A model generated the notes under the pieces. That model had not been told where the DNA came from. It searched no databases and saw nothing but the letters and a program-made list of their open reading frames with translations. 62,000 nucleotides of DNA from Symbiodinium natans. Lineage: Eukaryota > Sar > Dinophyceae > Suessiales > Symbiodiniaceae. Below, one piece after another: positions 51,805 to 61,941 of this stretch. A program made the translations under genes and the position numbers. The stretch spans positions 1 to 62,000 of the forward strand of contig CAJNDS010002097.1 in the NCBI GenBank assembly GCA_905221605.1, read 5' to 3'. Position 1 is the stretch's first letter, and the number at the start of each line of letters is the position of its first letter.

Positions 51805-51901
51805 TACTACCTCCCTCTATCCCCCACCCCGTAGGTTTCACCCCCGTAATTGAGACCATTTAGGGATAACTATGCCTAGTTACGGTTGTTTAAGGGGGTG
51901 C
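51805..51901. mobile_element. MITE-like element, family B, copy 2
   Basis: TACTACCTCC, GTAGGTTTCACCCCC, GTAATTGAGACCATTTAGGG, then TATGCCTAGTTACGGTTGTT and TAAGGGGGTG. It directly follows a TTTAGGG array. Confidence 0.65.
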
Positions 51902-53423
51902 ATTCGAAGGATTTTTGGGGAGCTCTTACGACTCCAAGCCCTGCTCATGTAAAGTTATAACCCTCAACCCGAACCCTAAACCCTAAAAACCCTAAAAACC
52001 CTAAACCCTACAAACCCCATAAGGCCTAAACCCTGAACCCTAAACCCTGTAAACCCTAAAGTGATTTTCAACTCTCAAGCTGACACAACTTGAGCACCAT
52101 CCTAACAGAAATGCCCAAGGGTCTATAGGGTTTTCATTCGGGTATAGGTAGGCCTTTCTATGGGTTTTCGTCCGGGTCTATTCTAAATCTCAGCCGGGGT
52201 CGGCTAGTTTGTGAGTACTTGCAATTCCCCCCCCCCCCCCCCACCCCTCCCCTTCCTCCCCAGCTGCAAAGTAGATCTATGCGGGAGCTGATAGCACTTA
52301 GGGTTTAGGAGATTTAGGGTTCAGCGTTTAGTGCTTTTTTTGGGGGGCTACAAGCCATACGTTGGACAAGCTAGCCGTCCCCTATGTAAAGGTCGCTGAT
52401 TTGGGATTTCGGCACTTTCAAGCTTTAGAGCTCAGGCCATCTAGGGGGCATGCGTGTTCGGCTTGACGGTGTACGGCGCCCCAAATCCCTGAGCCCTAAA
52501 CTCTGAGCCGAAAAGTCCCAAACCTTGAGCCGAACTGCCCGAAACCCACCCCCGTTCAAAACGCAAACCCTGCTCTCAAACCGAGCTCCCCCTGAACTCT
52601 AAATCCGAACCTTGAACGCCAAAAACCCTATACCCTTAACCCTAAACCCCAAAACCCCTAACAGAGCCCCCGGCTCAAAGCCGAGGCACAGTGTTCTTCC
52701 GGCCGAAGCCCTCCGCACAAACGGAGCAGCCCGGGTAGCTGTCATTGTAGCCCATGGCCTTACTTAGGGTTTAGGGTTTAGGGTTTAGGGTTTAGGGTTT
52801 AGGGCTATTAGGCCCTGAAATCCCTATAGGGTAATGTCGCCCAAGGTCTTATGCGTAATTAGTGCTGAGGGCTTGTGGTTTGGGGTTTAGTTTAGGCTCT
52901 GCCGAAACCCTGAACCCTAAAACCGAAACCCGAAACCCCAAACCCTTAACCCTAAACTGAAACCAGGGAAAGAAAGTAAAGGCGAAGCCAAGGCGGGCGC
53001 GCAAGCAGACTTGGCGGCGACGACGTCTCCTTGCAGCTTTAGGCTTTAGGGTTTCAAGTTCAGGGTTTCGCCCTAAACCCTAGCCGTAAACCCTACGTAC
53101 ATAACCCTAACTAAAATTAAACCACAGTATGTACTTGGGCCCCAAGCCCACCATATGTAGCCAGGGAGCCCAGTAAGAAGGCCATAAGATGCCCAAAGGT
53201 CTCCAACAAGTTGCCACGAGTCCTATGTAGGGGTTTACGAAAATGAGGGGTCCCCGAATATAGATCCCCAAATAGGATTCCCTCATAATAAGGACGCCAA
53301 TACCCTAATTTCAACCTTGAACCCTAAGCCCTAAACCCTAAAACCGTGAAACCCTAAAACCCTAAAACCCTCAACTCTGTTCCAAGACAGGTCCGTGCAG
53401 AGTGCAGAGAAGGCACAATGCAA

Positions 53424-53487
53424 CCCTAAACCCTAAACCCTAAACCCTCAACCCTAAACCCTAAACCCTAAACCCTAAACCCTAAAC
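53424..53487. repeat. CCCTAAA array at the 3' end of a recombinase-like exon
   Basis: Nine heptamers; the open frame of the adjacent exon runs into this array and stops there. Confidence 0.95.
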
Positions 53488-53879
53488 CACCACGAAACCC
53501 TGAACCACTTTCTCTTTTTCCCAGTTTCCGACCGTGGCTCCACCCGGTCGCAGGCAGCTTGCACATCCTGCAAAGTAAGTCTTCCATAGCGCAGGTGAAC
53601 TCGAACTGATCCGGGAGCACGGCGGGCACATTTCATGGACAACGCAGTGGATAAGCCTTCGCCCATGAGCTCCGTAATCAGCATTGCCCTGCCCGAGTGT
53701 GGCCTCAGTTGGCCAATTTCTGGTGTAAGGCGAGGGTCTTTGCGCTTCTCCAGTGCTTTCAGAAACCGAAGGGCTTCTCTTTTCACATGGCCATGCACGG
53801 CATGGAGAGGCTGCGTTCCCCCTATCCAGCCTGAACCTGTAACCCAAAACTCTAGTCTGAAGCATGATGCTTTCTTTAC
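53475..53879 (-). pseudogene. Tyrosine recombinase C-terminal fragment
   Basis: The minus-strand frame reads GSGWIGGTQPLHAVHGHVKR, then TPEIGQLRPHSGRAMLITEL, MGEGLSTALSMKCARRAPGS and VRVHLRYGRLTLQDVQAA. H-x-x-R (HSGR) followed after about 25 residues by VHLRYG fits the H-x-x-R and tyrosine signature of the phage-integrase/tyrosine recombinase fold, of the kind used by DIRS and Crypton elements. Such enzymes cut and rejoin DNA through the tyrosine. Only the C-terminal part is present: upstream, an in-frame stop lies at 53,880-53,882 and no further domain was found. The 3' end enters a telomeric array. Probably a decayed element, although a spliced exon cannot be excluded. Confidence 0.5.
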
Positions 53880-54074
53880 TTACGCATGTTGCTGACCTCC
53901 TGGCTACTCCCTAAAGCAAAGGCAAGAAACACACCCGTGCAACCCTGAGGACTAGACTCACGCCAATGTTGGGATCATAAACCCTAAACCCTAAAGACTA
54001 AACCCTAAACCCTAAACCCTAAACCCTAAACTCTAAACCCTAAACCCTAAACTCTAAACCCCTGTTTTTCCGGC

Positions 54075-54330
54075 TCAACATGACCCTTTGAGGCCTGGGG
54101 CTTGCTCCCCAACATGACCTTGTAGTCTTTGCGGCTTGCCATCACCATTTAGGGTTTAGGGTTTAGGGTTTAGGGTCTAGGGTTTGCCACACAAGATGAC
54201 ATGTTTAGGGTTTTTTTAGGCTTGGTGCTTGCGACCTTTTAGGGTTTAGGGTTCGCCCAGCAACATGAGCTGGAAAGGATCAGAGTTTGCCACCAAACAT
54301 GACCTTTTGGGGTCCAGGGTTTGCCAGCCA
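54075..54330. repeat. Imperfect 45-60-bp repeat with CAACATGACC
   Basis: The phrase CAACATGACCTTT, then GGGTTTAGGGTTTGCCA or GGCTTGC, recurs at about 54,076, 54,110, 54,190, 54,250 and 54,292 with substitutions. Confidence 0.6.
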
Positions 54331-54818
54331 ACATCCTCTTTTTGGGTCCTCTGGCTTGGTTCACAGGGTATAGGCTTTACCTTAAGACTATTTGGCGTTC
54401 AGGGCTTGCCACGCAACCCTAGCCCTAAACCCGAAACGCTAAACCCTAAACCCTAAACCCTAAACCCTAAACCCTAAACTCTAAACCCTAAACCCTAAAC
54501 CCTAAACCTTTAGGGTTCCTGGGGTCCCTCAAGGGACAGGGGTGCGGCTGCAGGCTCTGCAGCTTAGCAGAGCCTGCCAGGGCTACTTACCGCTGGGCCG
54601 CGCCTACCTCAACATAGGTGGGTGGGTGTGGCGGGGCTGAGGGTTTAGAACCTAAACTGTAAGGCCTAAACCCTAAACCCCAAACCCTAAACCCTCAACC
54701 ATGAACCCTAAACCAAGCCATTACCCCCCCCCCCCCCCCAGCCGTGTCTCCTTCGGGGCATGCCTCTGCATTTGGGCAGCGGTAGAAGCAGAGCCTGCGC
54801 ACGCGACTGCTTATTATC

Positions 54819-54900
54819 ACTACCCCCATCTATACTACCACCCCCTAGGCTCCACCCCTAATTAGGGCTATTTTGGGATAGCTAAGCCTAACTCAAGTTC
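54819..54900. mobile_element. MITE-like element, family B, copy 3
   Basis: CACTACCCCC, ACCCCCTAGGCTCC, TAATTAGGGCTATTTTGGGA, TAGCTAAGCCTAA; the right end is lost. It abuts family J at 54,907. Confidence 0.65.
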
Positions 54901-54906
54901 TTGATG

Positions 54907-55000
54907 CACCTAAATAGTGAATACTTGGGCCTGCAAGTACCTCCTATGCATGGACTTTGGGGTCCGAGTATACAATAATGAGGTACATGGACCCTCAGGG
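54907..55000. mobile_element. MITE-like element, family J, copy 2 (inverted)
   Basis: ACCTAAATAGTGAATACTTGG to AGGTACATGGACCCTCAGGG is the reverse of 35,881-35,980 with scattered differences. Confidence 0.7.
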
Positions 55001-55810
55001 CTTACGGCCCCCCAGATCTTGGCGCCTCAAAGACTAAAGAACATCAAATTGCTCAACTCAAAGTTACTAAACTACACCTAGACCCTCATTCAACCCTAAA
55101 CCCTAAACCCTAAACCCTAAACCCTAAACCCTAAACCCTAAATCCTAATACGACCCACAAAGACCCCCAAAAGGCTCCAGGGCTTGGGGTTTAGGGTGGC
55201 CAGGATTTAGGGTGTAGGGTTTAAGGGTTTAAGCATTTAAGGGTTTAAGGGTTTGAGGGTTTGAGGGCTTGAGGGTTTAAGGGTTTGAGGGTCTACGGGT
55301 TTAAGGGTTGAAGCGTTTTAAAGGTTTGAGTCTTAAGGGCCTGTGCTTTGGGATTTCGGGTGGGGAGTGTAGGGCGAAACCCTTGCATTCACCCCAAAAC
55401 CCATAAACCCCATGAAACACCGAGACTCTAAAACCTTGAAACCTGAGACCTAAATCTCGAACTCCATGACAGCACCACGCCCTAAACCCTAAACCCTAAA
55501 CCCTAAACCCTGAACCCTAAACCCTAAACCCTGAACCCTAAGCGTTGATCCCTGAACCCTAAACCCTAAACCCTAAACCCTAAGCGTTGATCCCTAAACC
55601 CTAAACCTTAACCCCTAAACCCTAAACCCGAAACCCTAAACCTTAAACCCCCCTTCAACCCTTCGCCGCCTTCCTTCAGAACAAGAAGAGTTGGGGTGCA
55701 GGCCTTGGCAGCCGCATGCAGGTAGGGTGTAGGGTTTAGGGTTCAGGGTTCAGGGTTTAGGGTTTAGGGTCTAGGGTCTAGGCTCTAGGGTCTAGGGTTG
55801 AGGGTAAATG

Positions 55811-55893
55811 GTCTCTTTTTGGGGTTCGTATTGTAAGGGTGTCGTACTATATATTGGACCCAAACAGGGACCCGAATTTAGAAAACTCCTCTA
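55811..55893. mobile_element. MITE-like element, family C
   Basis: GTCTCTTTTTGGGGTTC, GGTGTCGTACTA, GGACCCAAACAGGGACCC, AATTTAGAAAACTCC. Confidence 0.6.
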
Positions 55894-56111
55894 TAGGGTG
55901 TTAGGGTTGAGGAAGCTGAGGAGGCTTCGGGCATTCTAAGAAAAGTCACATGGTCCCTTAAAGGGGTCCTTTACCTCCTTTAATGGGTTGCCTTTTACAG
56001 AGTGTAGAAGGGGTATACAAGGGTCAGAAACTCTCTTCCGGACGTCAAACCTTTACCAGAGCAATCATAGTCCAGGCTCTTTGAAATGTGCATGTAAGGT
56101 GCCCTTTCGTC

Positions 56112-56519
56112 TCAACCTAAACTGACTCTCTTCTTTTTATACAGAATGGGTTTGAATCCCCCCCGTCCTCCCCCACTCCTACCCCCCCGAAAGCTCGCTG
56201 GAATATGCTGCCAACAGCTTGTCGCGTTGAGCAGCTGCTGTGTTCCTGGCGGCTGCACAACGTGCTGCTCCCCTTGGTTTGTCGCTGGCGGCTGTGGCGC
56301 AACCTGCTGCCCTGGGGGTTGCTGCTGCTCCCCTTGGCCTGTCGGTGGCCGCGCTGCAACCTGCTGCCCTGGGGGTTGCTGCTGCTCTCCTTCGCCTGTC
56401 GGTGGCCGCGGTGCAACCTGCTGCGCTGGCTGCTGGTGCTGCTCGCATTCGCCTGCCGGTGGTGGCTGCACAACTTGCTGCCCTGGTTGCTGCTGTCACT
56501 CCATAAGAGAAGCGCGTAA
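56112..56519 (-). CDS. Possible exon: Gln/Pro-rich 18-residue repeats
   Basis: The minus-strand frame has about four copies of an 18-aa (54-bp) unit of the form PPTGEGEQQQPPGQQVAA, then a Cys/His-containing stretch and RGGRSGGGRGG, ending at 56,112. The repeat period is a multiple of three, and substitutions between copies are often conservative in this frame, which favours coding. The plus strand has an equally long Cys/Leu/Gly-rich frame and an acceptor-like TTTTTATACAG just before it, so the strand is not certain. If real, it is intrinsically disordered. Confidence 0.3.
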
Positions 56520-56540
56520 ACCGCAAGCCCTGCACCCTAA

Positions 56541-56653
56541 CTCGGTAGCCCCAGGAACCATATCATCACAAGGGTACCCTTTTGGGGGTTGGCACCTTCT
56601 AAGGAAACCTACCAACCAGAATAGGGCAAAAGGGTAGCACTGGGCTATCAAGC
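56541..56653. mobile_element. MITE-like element, family H, copy 2
   Basis: CTCGGTAGCCCCAGGAACC at the left, with TATCATCACAAGGGTACCC; the right end CACTGGGCTATCAAGC is the inverse of the family left end. Confidence 0.55.
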
Positions 56654-57079
56654 TAAGCAAGAGATGTCGGCCCTTGCAATAACCATACCGCGAACCTCGA
56701 CGAACTGGCACTATTTGCATAAGAACCCCCCCCCCTCCCCCCCAAAAAAAATGAAGATGACACTCCCCATATTGCCCTTATAAGAAGGAAAGACATTTTC
56801 AATTCTTTGGGAGGTTCTTAAGCACATAGAAGACTAGCACTACCCAACCCTTCCAAAGCCCTATAAGAGGCCGCCTGTACAGGCAAGACAGAAAGTTTGT
56901 GTAGGAGTTTTGGGGTAGCTTCAGTGCGGAGGGTTTTAATCGCTTGGGTTGTCATTTTCAGCTTTTTGGGTGTTTCAACCCCTAAGCCTGAAGCACTGAA
57001 GGCCTTTAGGGAAGGGCTTTGCGGGGGGTCGGGCTGTTGGCCGAGGTTCAACCCTTAAAGCCCCAAAACTCTCAACCCT

Positions 57080-57205
57080 AAACTACACCCTTAAGCCCTT
57101 AAGCCCTTAAGCCCTTAAGCCCTTAAGCCCTTAAACCCTTAAACCCTTAAACCCTTAAACCCTTAAACCCTTAAACCCTTAAACCCTTAAACCCTTAAAC
57201 CTAAA
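57080..57205. repeat. (CCCTTAAGN/CCCTTAAAC)n nonamer array
   Basis: About fourteen nine-base units, first CCCTTAAG then CCCTTAAA, i.e. the telomeric motif with an added T and one more base. Confidence 0.9.
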
Positions 57206-57733
57206 GCCCCAAACCCCCAAAAAACTATGCCTCCCTGCCAAAGCCCCAGGACCCTAGGCAGGTATTGACCAGCCCTCAACCCACACACAGATCTAAGGCC
57301 TCAACCCCTTGCAAAGGCCAGGGATTTTGTAAGCAGGTGTTTGGAGGCAAGGCATATTGAGGATGACCCAAATTCAGGCACCTAGAAACTTATACCCCTA
57401 CTTATGACTAAACCCTACCATGACTCATTTCCCCCCAAGCCCTAAATCCAAAACTCTAAACCCTAAACCCTAAACCCGAAACCCGAAACCCTAAACCCCA
57501 AACATTTCGTTTCAAAGTACCTTCGGCCCCCGCCCCCCCGCCCGTGCCCTGCCTTTTGGCGAGGCCATGATGCCGCGCGGGACGATGACGCTGCCTGGGA
57601 TTTAGGGTTTGGGGTTTAGGGTTTAGGGTTTAGGGTTTAGGGTTTCGGGAGTAGGTTTTGGGGTTTAGTGTTCAGGGCCTGAATAATTCGAATAGTTTTT
57701 TTTTTGGGGGGGGGGGGGGATCTAGCTATAGAT

Positions 57734-58060
57734 TCTTCCCTTAGAACCATAAAACGCACGCTTTTCTTTACGAATATTCCCTGGGGTCCTATAAAAACTA
57801 GCCTGGGATTCAGCTAAAAATGCTTCCCTTAGAGCCATAAAACAGATGTGTTTTCATTTTTTAATATTCCCTTTGGGTCTTATAAGAAACCACCTCTATA
57901 CTTCCCTCAGAACCATGAACATGTTTCTCTTAATGTTCCCTTGCATGGGCCTGGTAATCATAGTAAAACCTCGAAACCTTCAGAACCACAAAGCAGATTT
58001 TCCTTTTTGATCTTTCCCTTTGAGTCTTATAAAAAAAACAGTAAAAACCCTCCAAACCAA
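57734..58060. repeat. Diverged tandem repeat, about 75-88 bp unit
   Basis: Four copies starting CTTCCCTTAGAACCATAAA at about 57,734, 57,822, 57,901 and 57,976, each continuing with TTTTC or TTTCTC, then AATATTCCCT or TTTCCCTTTG, then GTCTTATAA. Preceded by T10 and G15. Confidence 0.8.
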
Positions 58061-58684
58061 AAACATCATTCCTACATTCCTAGGGGAACGGCGGTTGGGG
58101 TGTAGGGTTTAGGAACTTTCGGGACGATTGAAGGGACTGCCCGATCATGCGGCTTCTGGAGGGCTGTACTGACGTCGGCCAGCACCTAAGCCCTAAACCC
58201 TAAACCCTAAACCCTAAACCCTAAACCCTAACCCCTGAACCCTAAACCCTAAACCCCAAACCCTAGACCCTAAACCCCCAATCTAAACCCCAAGCCCAGT
58301 ACAAAAGTCAAAGACCTGGACTGCGATTGCGAAGTTCCCTGAGCCGTGAATTCCCGGCTTTCCTGAATTCCTACATGGTTTAGGGTTTAGGGTTTAGGGT
58401 TTAGGGTTTCCTGAATTCCTATATCCGAGAAGCCCTGAACCGTTTTGGTTTAAGGTTTCGGGTTTAGGGTTGAGGGTTTAGGTTTTATAGGTGTAGGGTT
58501 TAGGGTCAAGCGCTTCAAGTTATTTCGGGGTTTAGGCGTACCCTTACTTCTCCTATAACCAAGCAATATAAAGGCTAAACTTTTTTGTTCCTACCAAATA
58601 AGGCTCAACTATTGGCTCAGCAAGTGCCAAGGACTCCATTTACCTAGCGCTTTTATGGAGGCAGGTGCGACAAGGGCTCGCCCT

Positions 58685-58800
58685 GCTATACGAACCCCCC
58701 CTTAGGTTCCCTTCCTTAAAAAAAGACTTAATTAGGCTTAAGTATCCCTAAATAGCCTTATTTCTGAGGGAAACCTAGGGGGGGGGGTAGTATTGAGAGC
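58685..58800. mobile_element. MITE-like palindromic element, family B, copy 4 (inverted)
   Basis: Ends GAACCCCCCCTTAGGTTCCC and GGGAAACCTAGGGGGGGGGT are inverted. The core TTAGGCTTAAGTATCCCTAA and TAGCCTTATT matches the other family B copies in reverse. Confidence 0.8.
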
Positions 58801-59744
58801 CTAACCCTAAATCCTCAGCCCTAAACCCTAAACTCTAAACCCCGACCTGTCCAAGTTCTATTGAGGGGGGCTTGGTGCTGCAGTACAAAAACCATGAAAG
58901 AACCTTACGGCGCATTCTTCAACTGCCGATGGGTTCGCACCTTCAACAGTATCCCCACTTTGACACATGATAAGGCCAAGTTTCATTGAACAAAGAAAAG
59001 TACACACACAAGAGAACGTGATGTGCCTTGAAACAGCCGGTCAGTTCTAGATTTTGAGAGAAATGAGAAACGCCCTAAGCCCTAAACCCTAAACCCTATA
59101 AACCCTAAACCCTAAACCCTAAACCCTAAACCCTAAACCCCAAACCCTAAACCCTAAACCCAAACCGTGGCCAAGTCTCTATCAAGAGGTTATGCCGGTG
59201 TATTGAGGGGAGGAAACTTCGGGTGCGGCTCGTGTATCTAGGGGTTTAGGGTTTAGGGTTTAGGGTTTAGAGTTTAGGGTTTAGGGTTTAGGAGTATATT
59301 GGGGGTAACCTTTAAGGGTACAACCTTAGGGGTACGAGTCTGAATGTCTTGAGTGTAGGATCCCATTTTTGCAGGCCTAAGCCCGAACCCTGACTCATAA
59401 ACCTACAAAAGAACAGCCGAGAGTCGTCCTTGGCACAAGGGCTTCTTGTCGACCTCCACTCGTGGGCAGCAAAAAGTGTCTAAACCCTAAACCCTAAACC
59501 CTAAACCCTAAACCCTAAACCCTAAACCCTAAACCCTAAACCCTAAACCTTAAGCCCTAAGCCCTAAGCCCTGAGCCCTAAGCCCTAAGCCCTATGCCCT
59601 AAGCCCCAAACCCTAAACCCTAATCCCTAAACCCTAAACCCTTCCAAGGTCGGTTTGAGGGTTGAGGGGTTTAGGGTGACACCGAAGCCAACCTTGGCCA
59701 AATGAACCCGAAAAGGAGAGGCTTTAGGGTTGAGGGTATGGTTC

Positions 59745-59965
59745 AGATTACCATAATACTAAAAGGAGGTATATGGTTCATATTACAATAATACTAAAAG
59801 GACGTATGGTTCATATTACCATACTACGGCTTATAATAGCCAAAAAACAAACCCTTTCGAAGGACTTATGGTTCACATTGCCTTCATAGGATTTCCAGTA
59901 GCCGCAAGAATGGGACCTTCTAGAAGGACTTAGGGTTCATGTTACCTGATTTGGAAGTATCGTAG
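59745..59965. repeat. Imperfect tandem repeat of about 40-70 bp
   Basis: The phrase AAAGGAGGTATATGGTTCAT or GGACGTATGGTTCATATTAC, with later forms GAAGGACTTATGGTTCACAT and GAAGGACTTAGGGTTCATGT, recurs five times with decreasing similarity. Confidence 0.7.
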
Positions 59966-60458
59966 TATAGAGTATGGGACCCCAAGTTTGGGGCCTCTGA
60001 TGGGTGGCTCCCACGCGCGGGCTTCAGATTCAGGGCTTCGCCCTGCCTATCAAAAACTCTACTCTGTGAACCCGTGAAATAAAAACATGCCTACACAACC
60101 AAACCGACACTAAATCCTCATCCCCAATACAGCCCCACAACCACCAAGCCCTAAACCCGAACCCTAAACCCCAAAACTCTCAGACCCTAAGCCCAAAACA
60201 ACAAAGGGGGTTTAGGCCTTTTAGGGTTTAGGGTTTGGGGTTTAGGGTTTAGGGCTCAAACCCTAGACAGTTCAAGGAGACGGAACAGCTCTGGCCTCGA
60301 CCTGGTCGCAACTCATGCACTCCTGAGCTTAGGGTTTAGGGTTTAGGGTTTAGGGTTTAGGGTTTAGGGTTTAGGGTTTAGGATTCACGATTTAGGGTTT
60401 ACTGTATAGGGTTTAAGTTTAGGGATGTCAATATTTGGGGTTGCCGTTTTGTTTCGGT

Positions 60459-60548
60459 AGTTCTCTAAATTAGGGTTCCTTTTTGGGTCCCCTCTATAGC
60501 ACGGCACCCGTAGAGAAAGGACACCAAAAGGGACCCTAACTATAGGAA
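60459..60548. mobile_element. MITE-like element, family C
   Basis: Left AGTTCTCTAAATTAGGGTTC, middle AGCACGGCACCC, right AAAAGGGACCCTAACTATAG; the arms are inverted. Confidence 0.75.
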
Positions 60549-60639
60549 AAGGGTTTAGGGTTTAGGGTTTAGGGTTTAGGGTTAGGGTTTAGGGTTTAGG
60601 GTCCGCCGACCCTGGCGGCGTGTTGGATGGGTTTGAGGA

Positions 60640-60775
60640 GGTGAAAACCTCCCTCTTTCCCTCCTTACCCCCCCAAAACGCGGGGGGGGGGTAGGGGGGG
60701 TCCCCCCACCCCCCCCCCCCCCCTACCCCCCCCCCCCCCCCCCCTCCCCCGTCTTTTTGGCTTGCCCCCTAACCC
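60640..60775. repeat. Alternating C- and G-homopolymer block
   Basis: Runs of 7-22 C and 7-10 G with few other bases. The paired G and C runs could form hairpins or quadruplexes. The region is also prone to sequencing or assembly error. Confidence 0.85.
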
Positions 60776-61941
60776 CCCCCAAACGTTTCACAGAACTCTG
60801 CCCAGCAGGGGATGATCTTCGAACCATGCGAGCGGGGTCTCAACTATGCTCCAGCGGGGTCGGCGGCTTGAGCCGGAGGCTCTTAAATTTAGGGTTTAGG
60901 GGTTTCAAGATAGTCAAGGTTGCTGTTTTAGGGGATTGCTTGTTATGATTTCCTCGCATATGCCGTTAAACAGATAGGTGTTAGCGCTACGGGTGGGGTT
61001 GAGGATCCAGGCTTTGGCGGTTTTTCTATGAATGTAGGGAATGATGTTTGATTACCATGCGTAAGGTTTAGGTCTCGCTTTTACAGTTCTGGGACGAGTT
61101 ATGTAAGTTTTGCGCGGTTTAACATTCGGGGGAGGGGGCAGGGGGGAGGAGGGAGGGCGAGGAGGGAGGGGGAGGAGGGAGGGGGAGGGGAGGGTGGGGA
61201 GAACGCGAGGAAAGGGTTAACACAAGAGTTGAGGTTGAAGATTAGGGCCTAAGGTTTCTGGTCTTTGGGTGCAGGGTTTAGAGCCTTTGGGACGTTTCCA
61301 AGTTAACCCAAATCCATAAACCTAAACCTTATAAACCCTAAACCCTGAACCCTAAACCCTAAACCCTAAAACCCTAACCATCTCGCGAGACTGAAGCCTC
61401 GGTCGGGCAACGCCTTGGACTATGTTGGATTCCCGCAGCGAGGTGACGACCCAAACCCCGCAAACCCTCCAACCCTAAAAGCAAAACCCGAAACGCCAGA
61501 ACAGAACCTAAAACCCTGAATCCCGCAAAAGCCCGAACCCGGCATCCTAGACCTGTAACACCCGGAAGCCCTCTAAATGCCAGCAGCTCGTGTGTCGATG
61601 TCACAGCAGGCTACGTACACCGGTTCAACCGGCGCGGATGGGGCTGACGCTGCTGAGCATGCCGGGGGGTATAGGGGTTTTTGGGGACCCCCCCCCATGA
61701 TAACAAAAAAAAACACCATTTTTTTGTCTAGGGCAGCTGAGAATCTTATAAGGTCAATGAGTAAGAACCTACAAGACTTTGCATGCAGCTACTGGAAACT
61801 ATTTTTTCTCAAGTAATCAAAACACGTAAGGCTCAGGTGTTCTGCAAGGCCTCTTGAGACAGAAGCCGGAGTTCCCGAAGCGTGCCACTGCTGCGAAAGA
61901 TAAAGCTCGAAACCATAACTCCCTGAACGTAAGTTTAGGTT

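Larger units (their letters stand above)
50866..53400. other. Gene-free repeat mosaic
   Basis: CCCTAAA at 50,866-50,990, 51,475-51,556 and 51,963-52,060. TTTAGGG at 51,717-51,805 and 52,765-52,806. C-runs at 51,697-51,713 and 52,227-52,243. Family I (51,368-51,478) and family B (51,805-51,901) elements. No gene is supported; 53,117-53,311 is unique sequence. Confidence 0.75.
53900..56100. other. Gene-free repeat mosaic
   Basis: CCCTAAA at 53,977-54,060, 54,440-54,510, 55,092-55,148 and 55,481-55,650. TTTAGGG at 54,148-54,185 and 55,722-55,805. A repeated TTAGGGTTTGCCA..CAACATGACC phrase (54,075-54,320) occurs about five times. C-run at 54,725-54,739. Confidence 0.75.
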
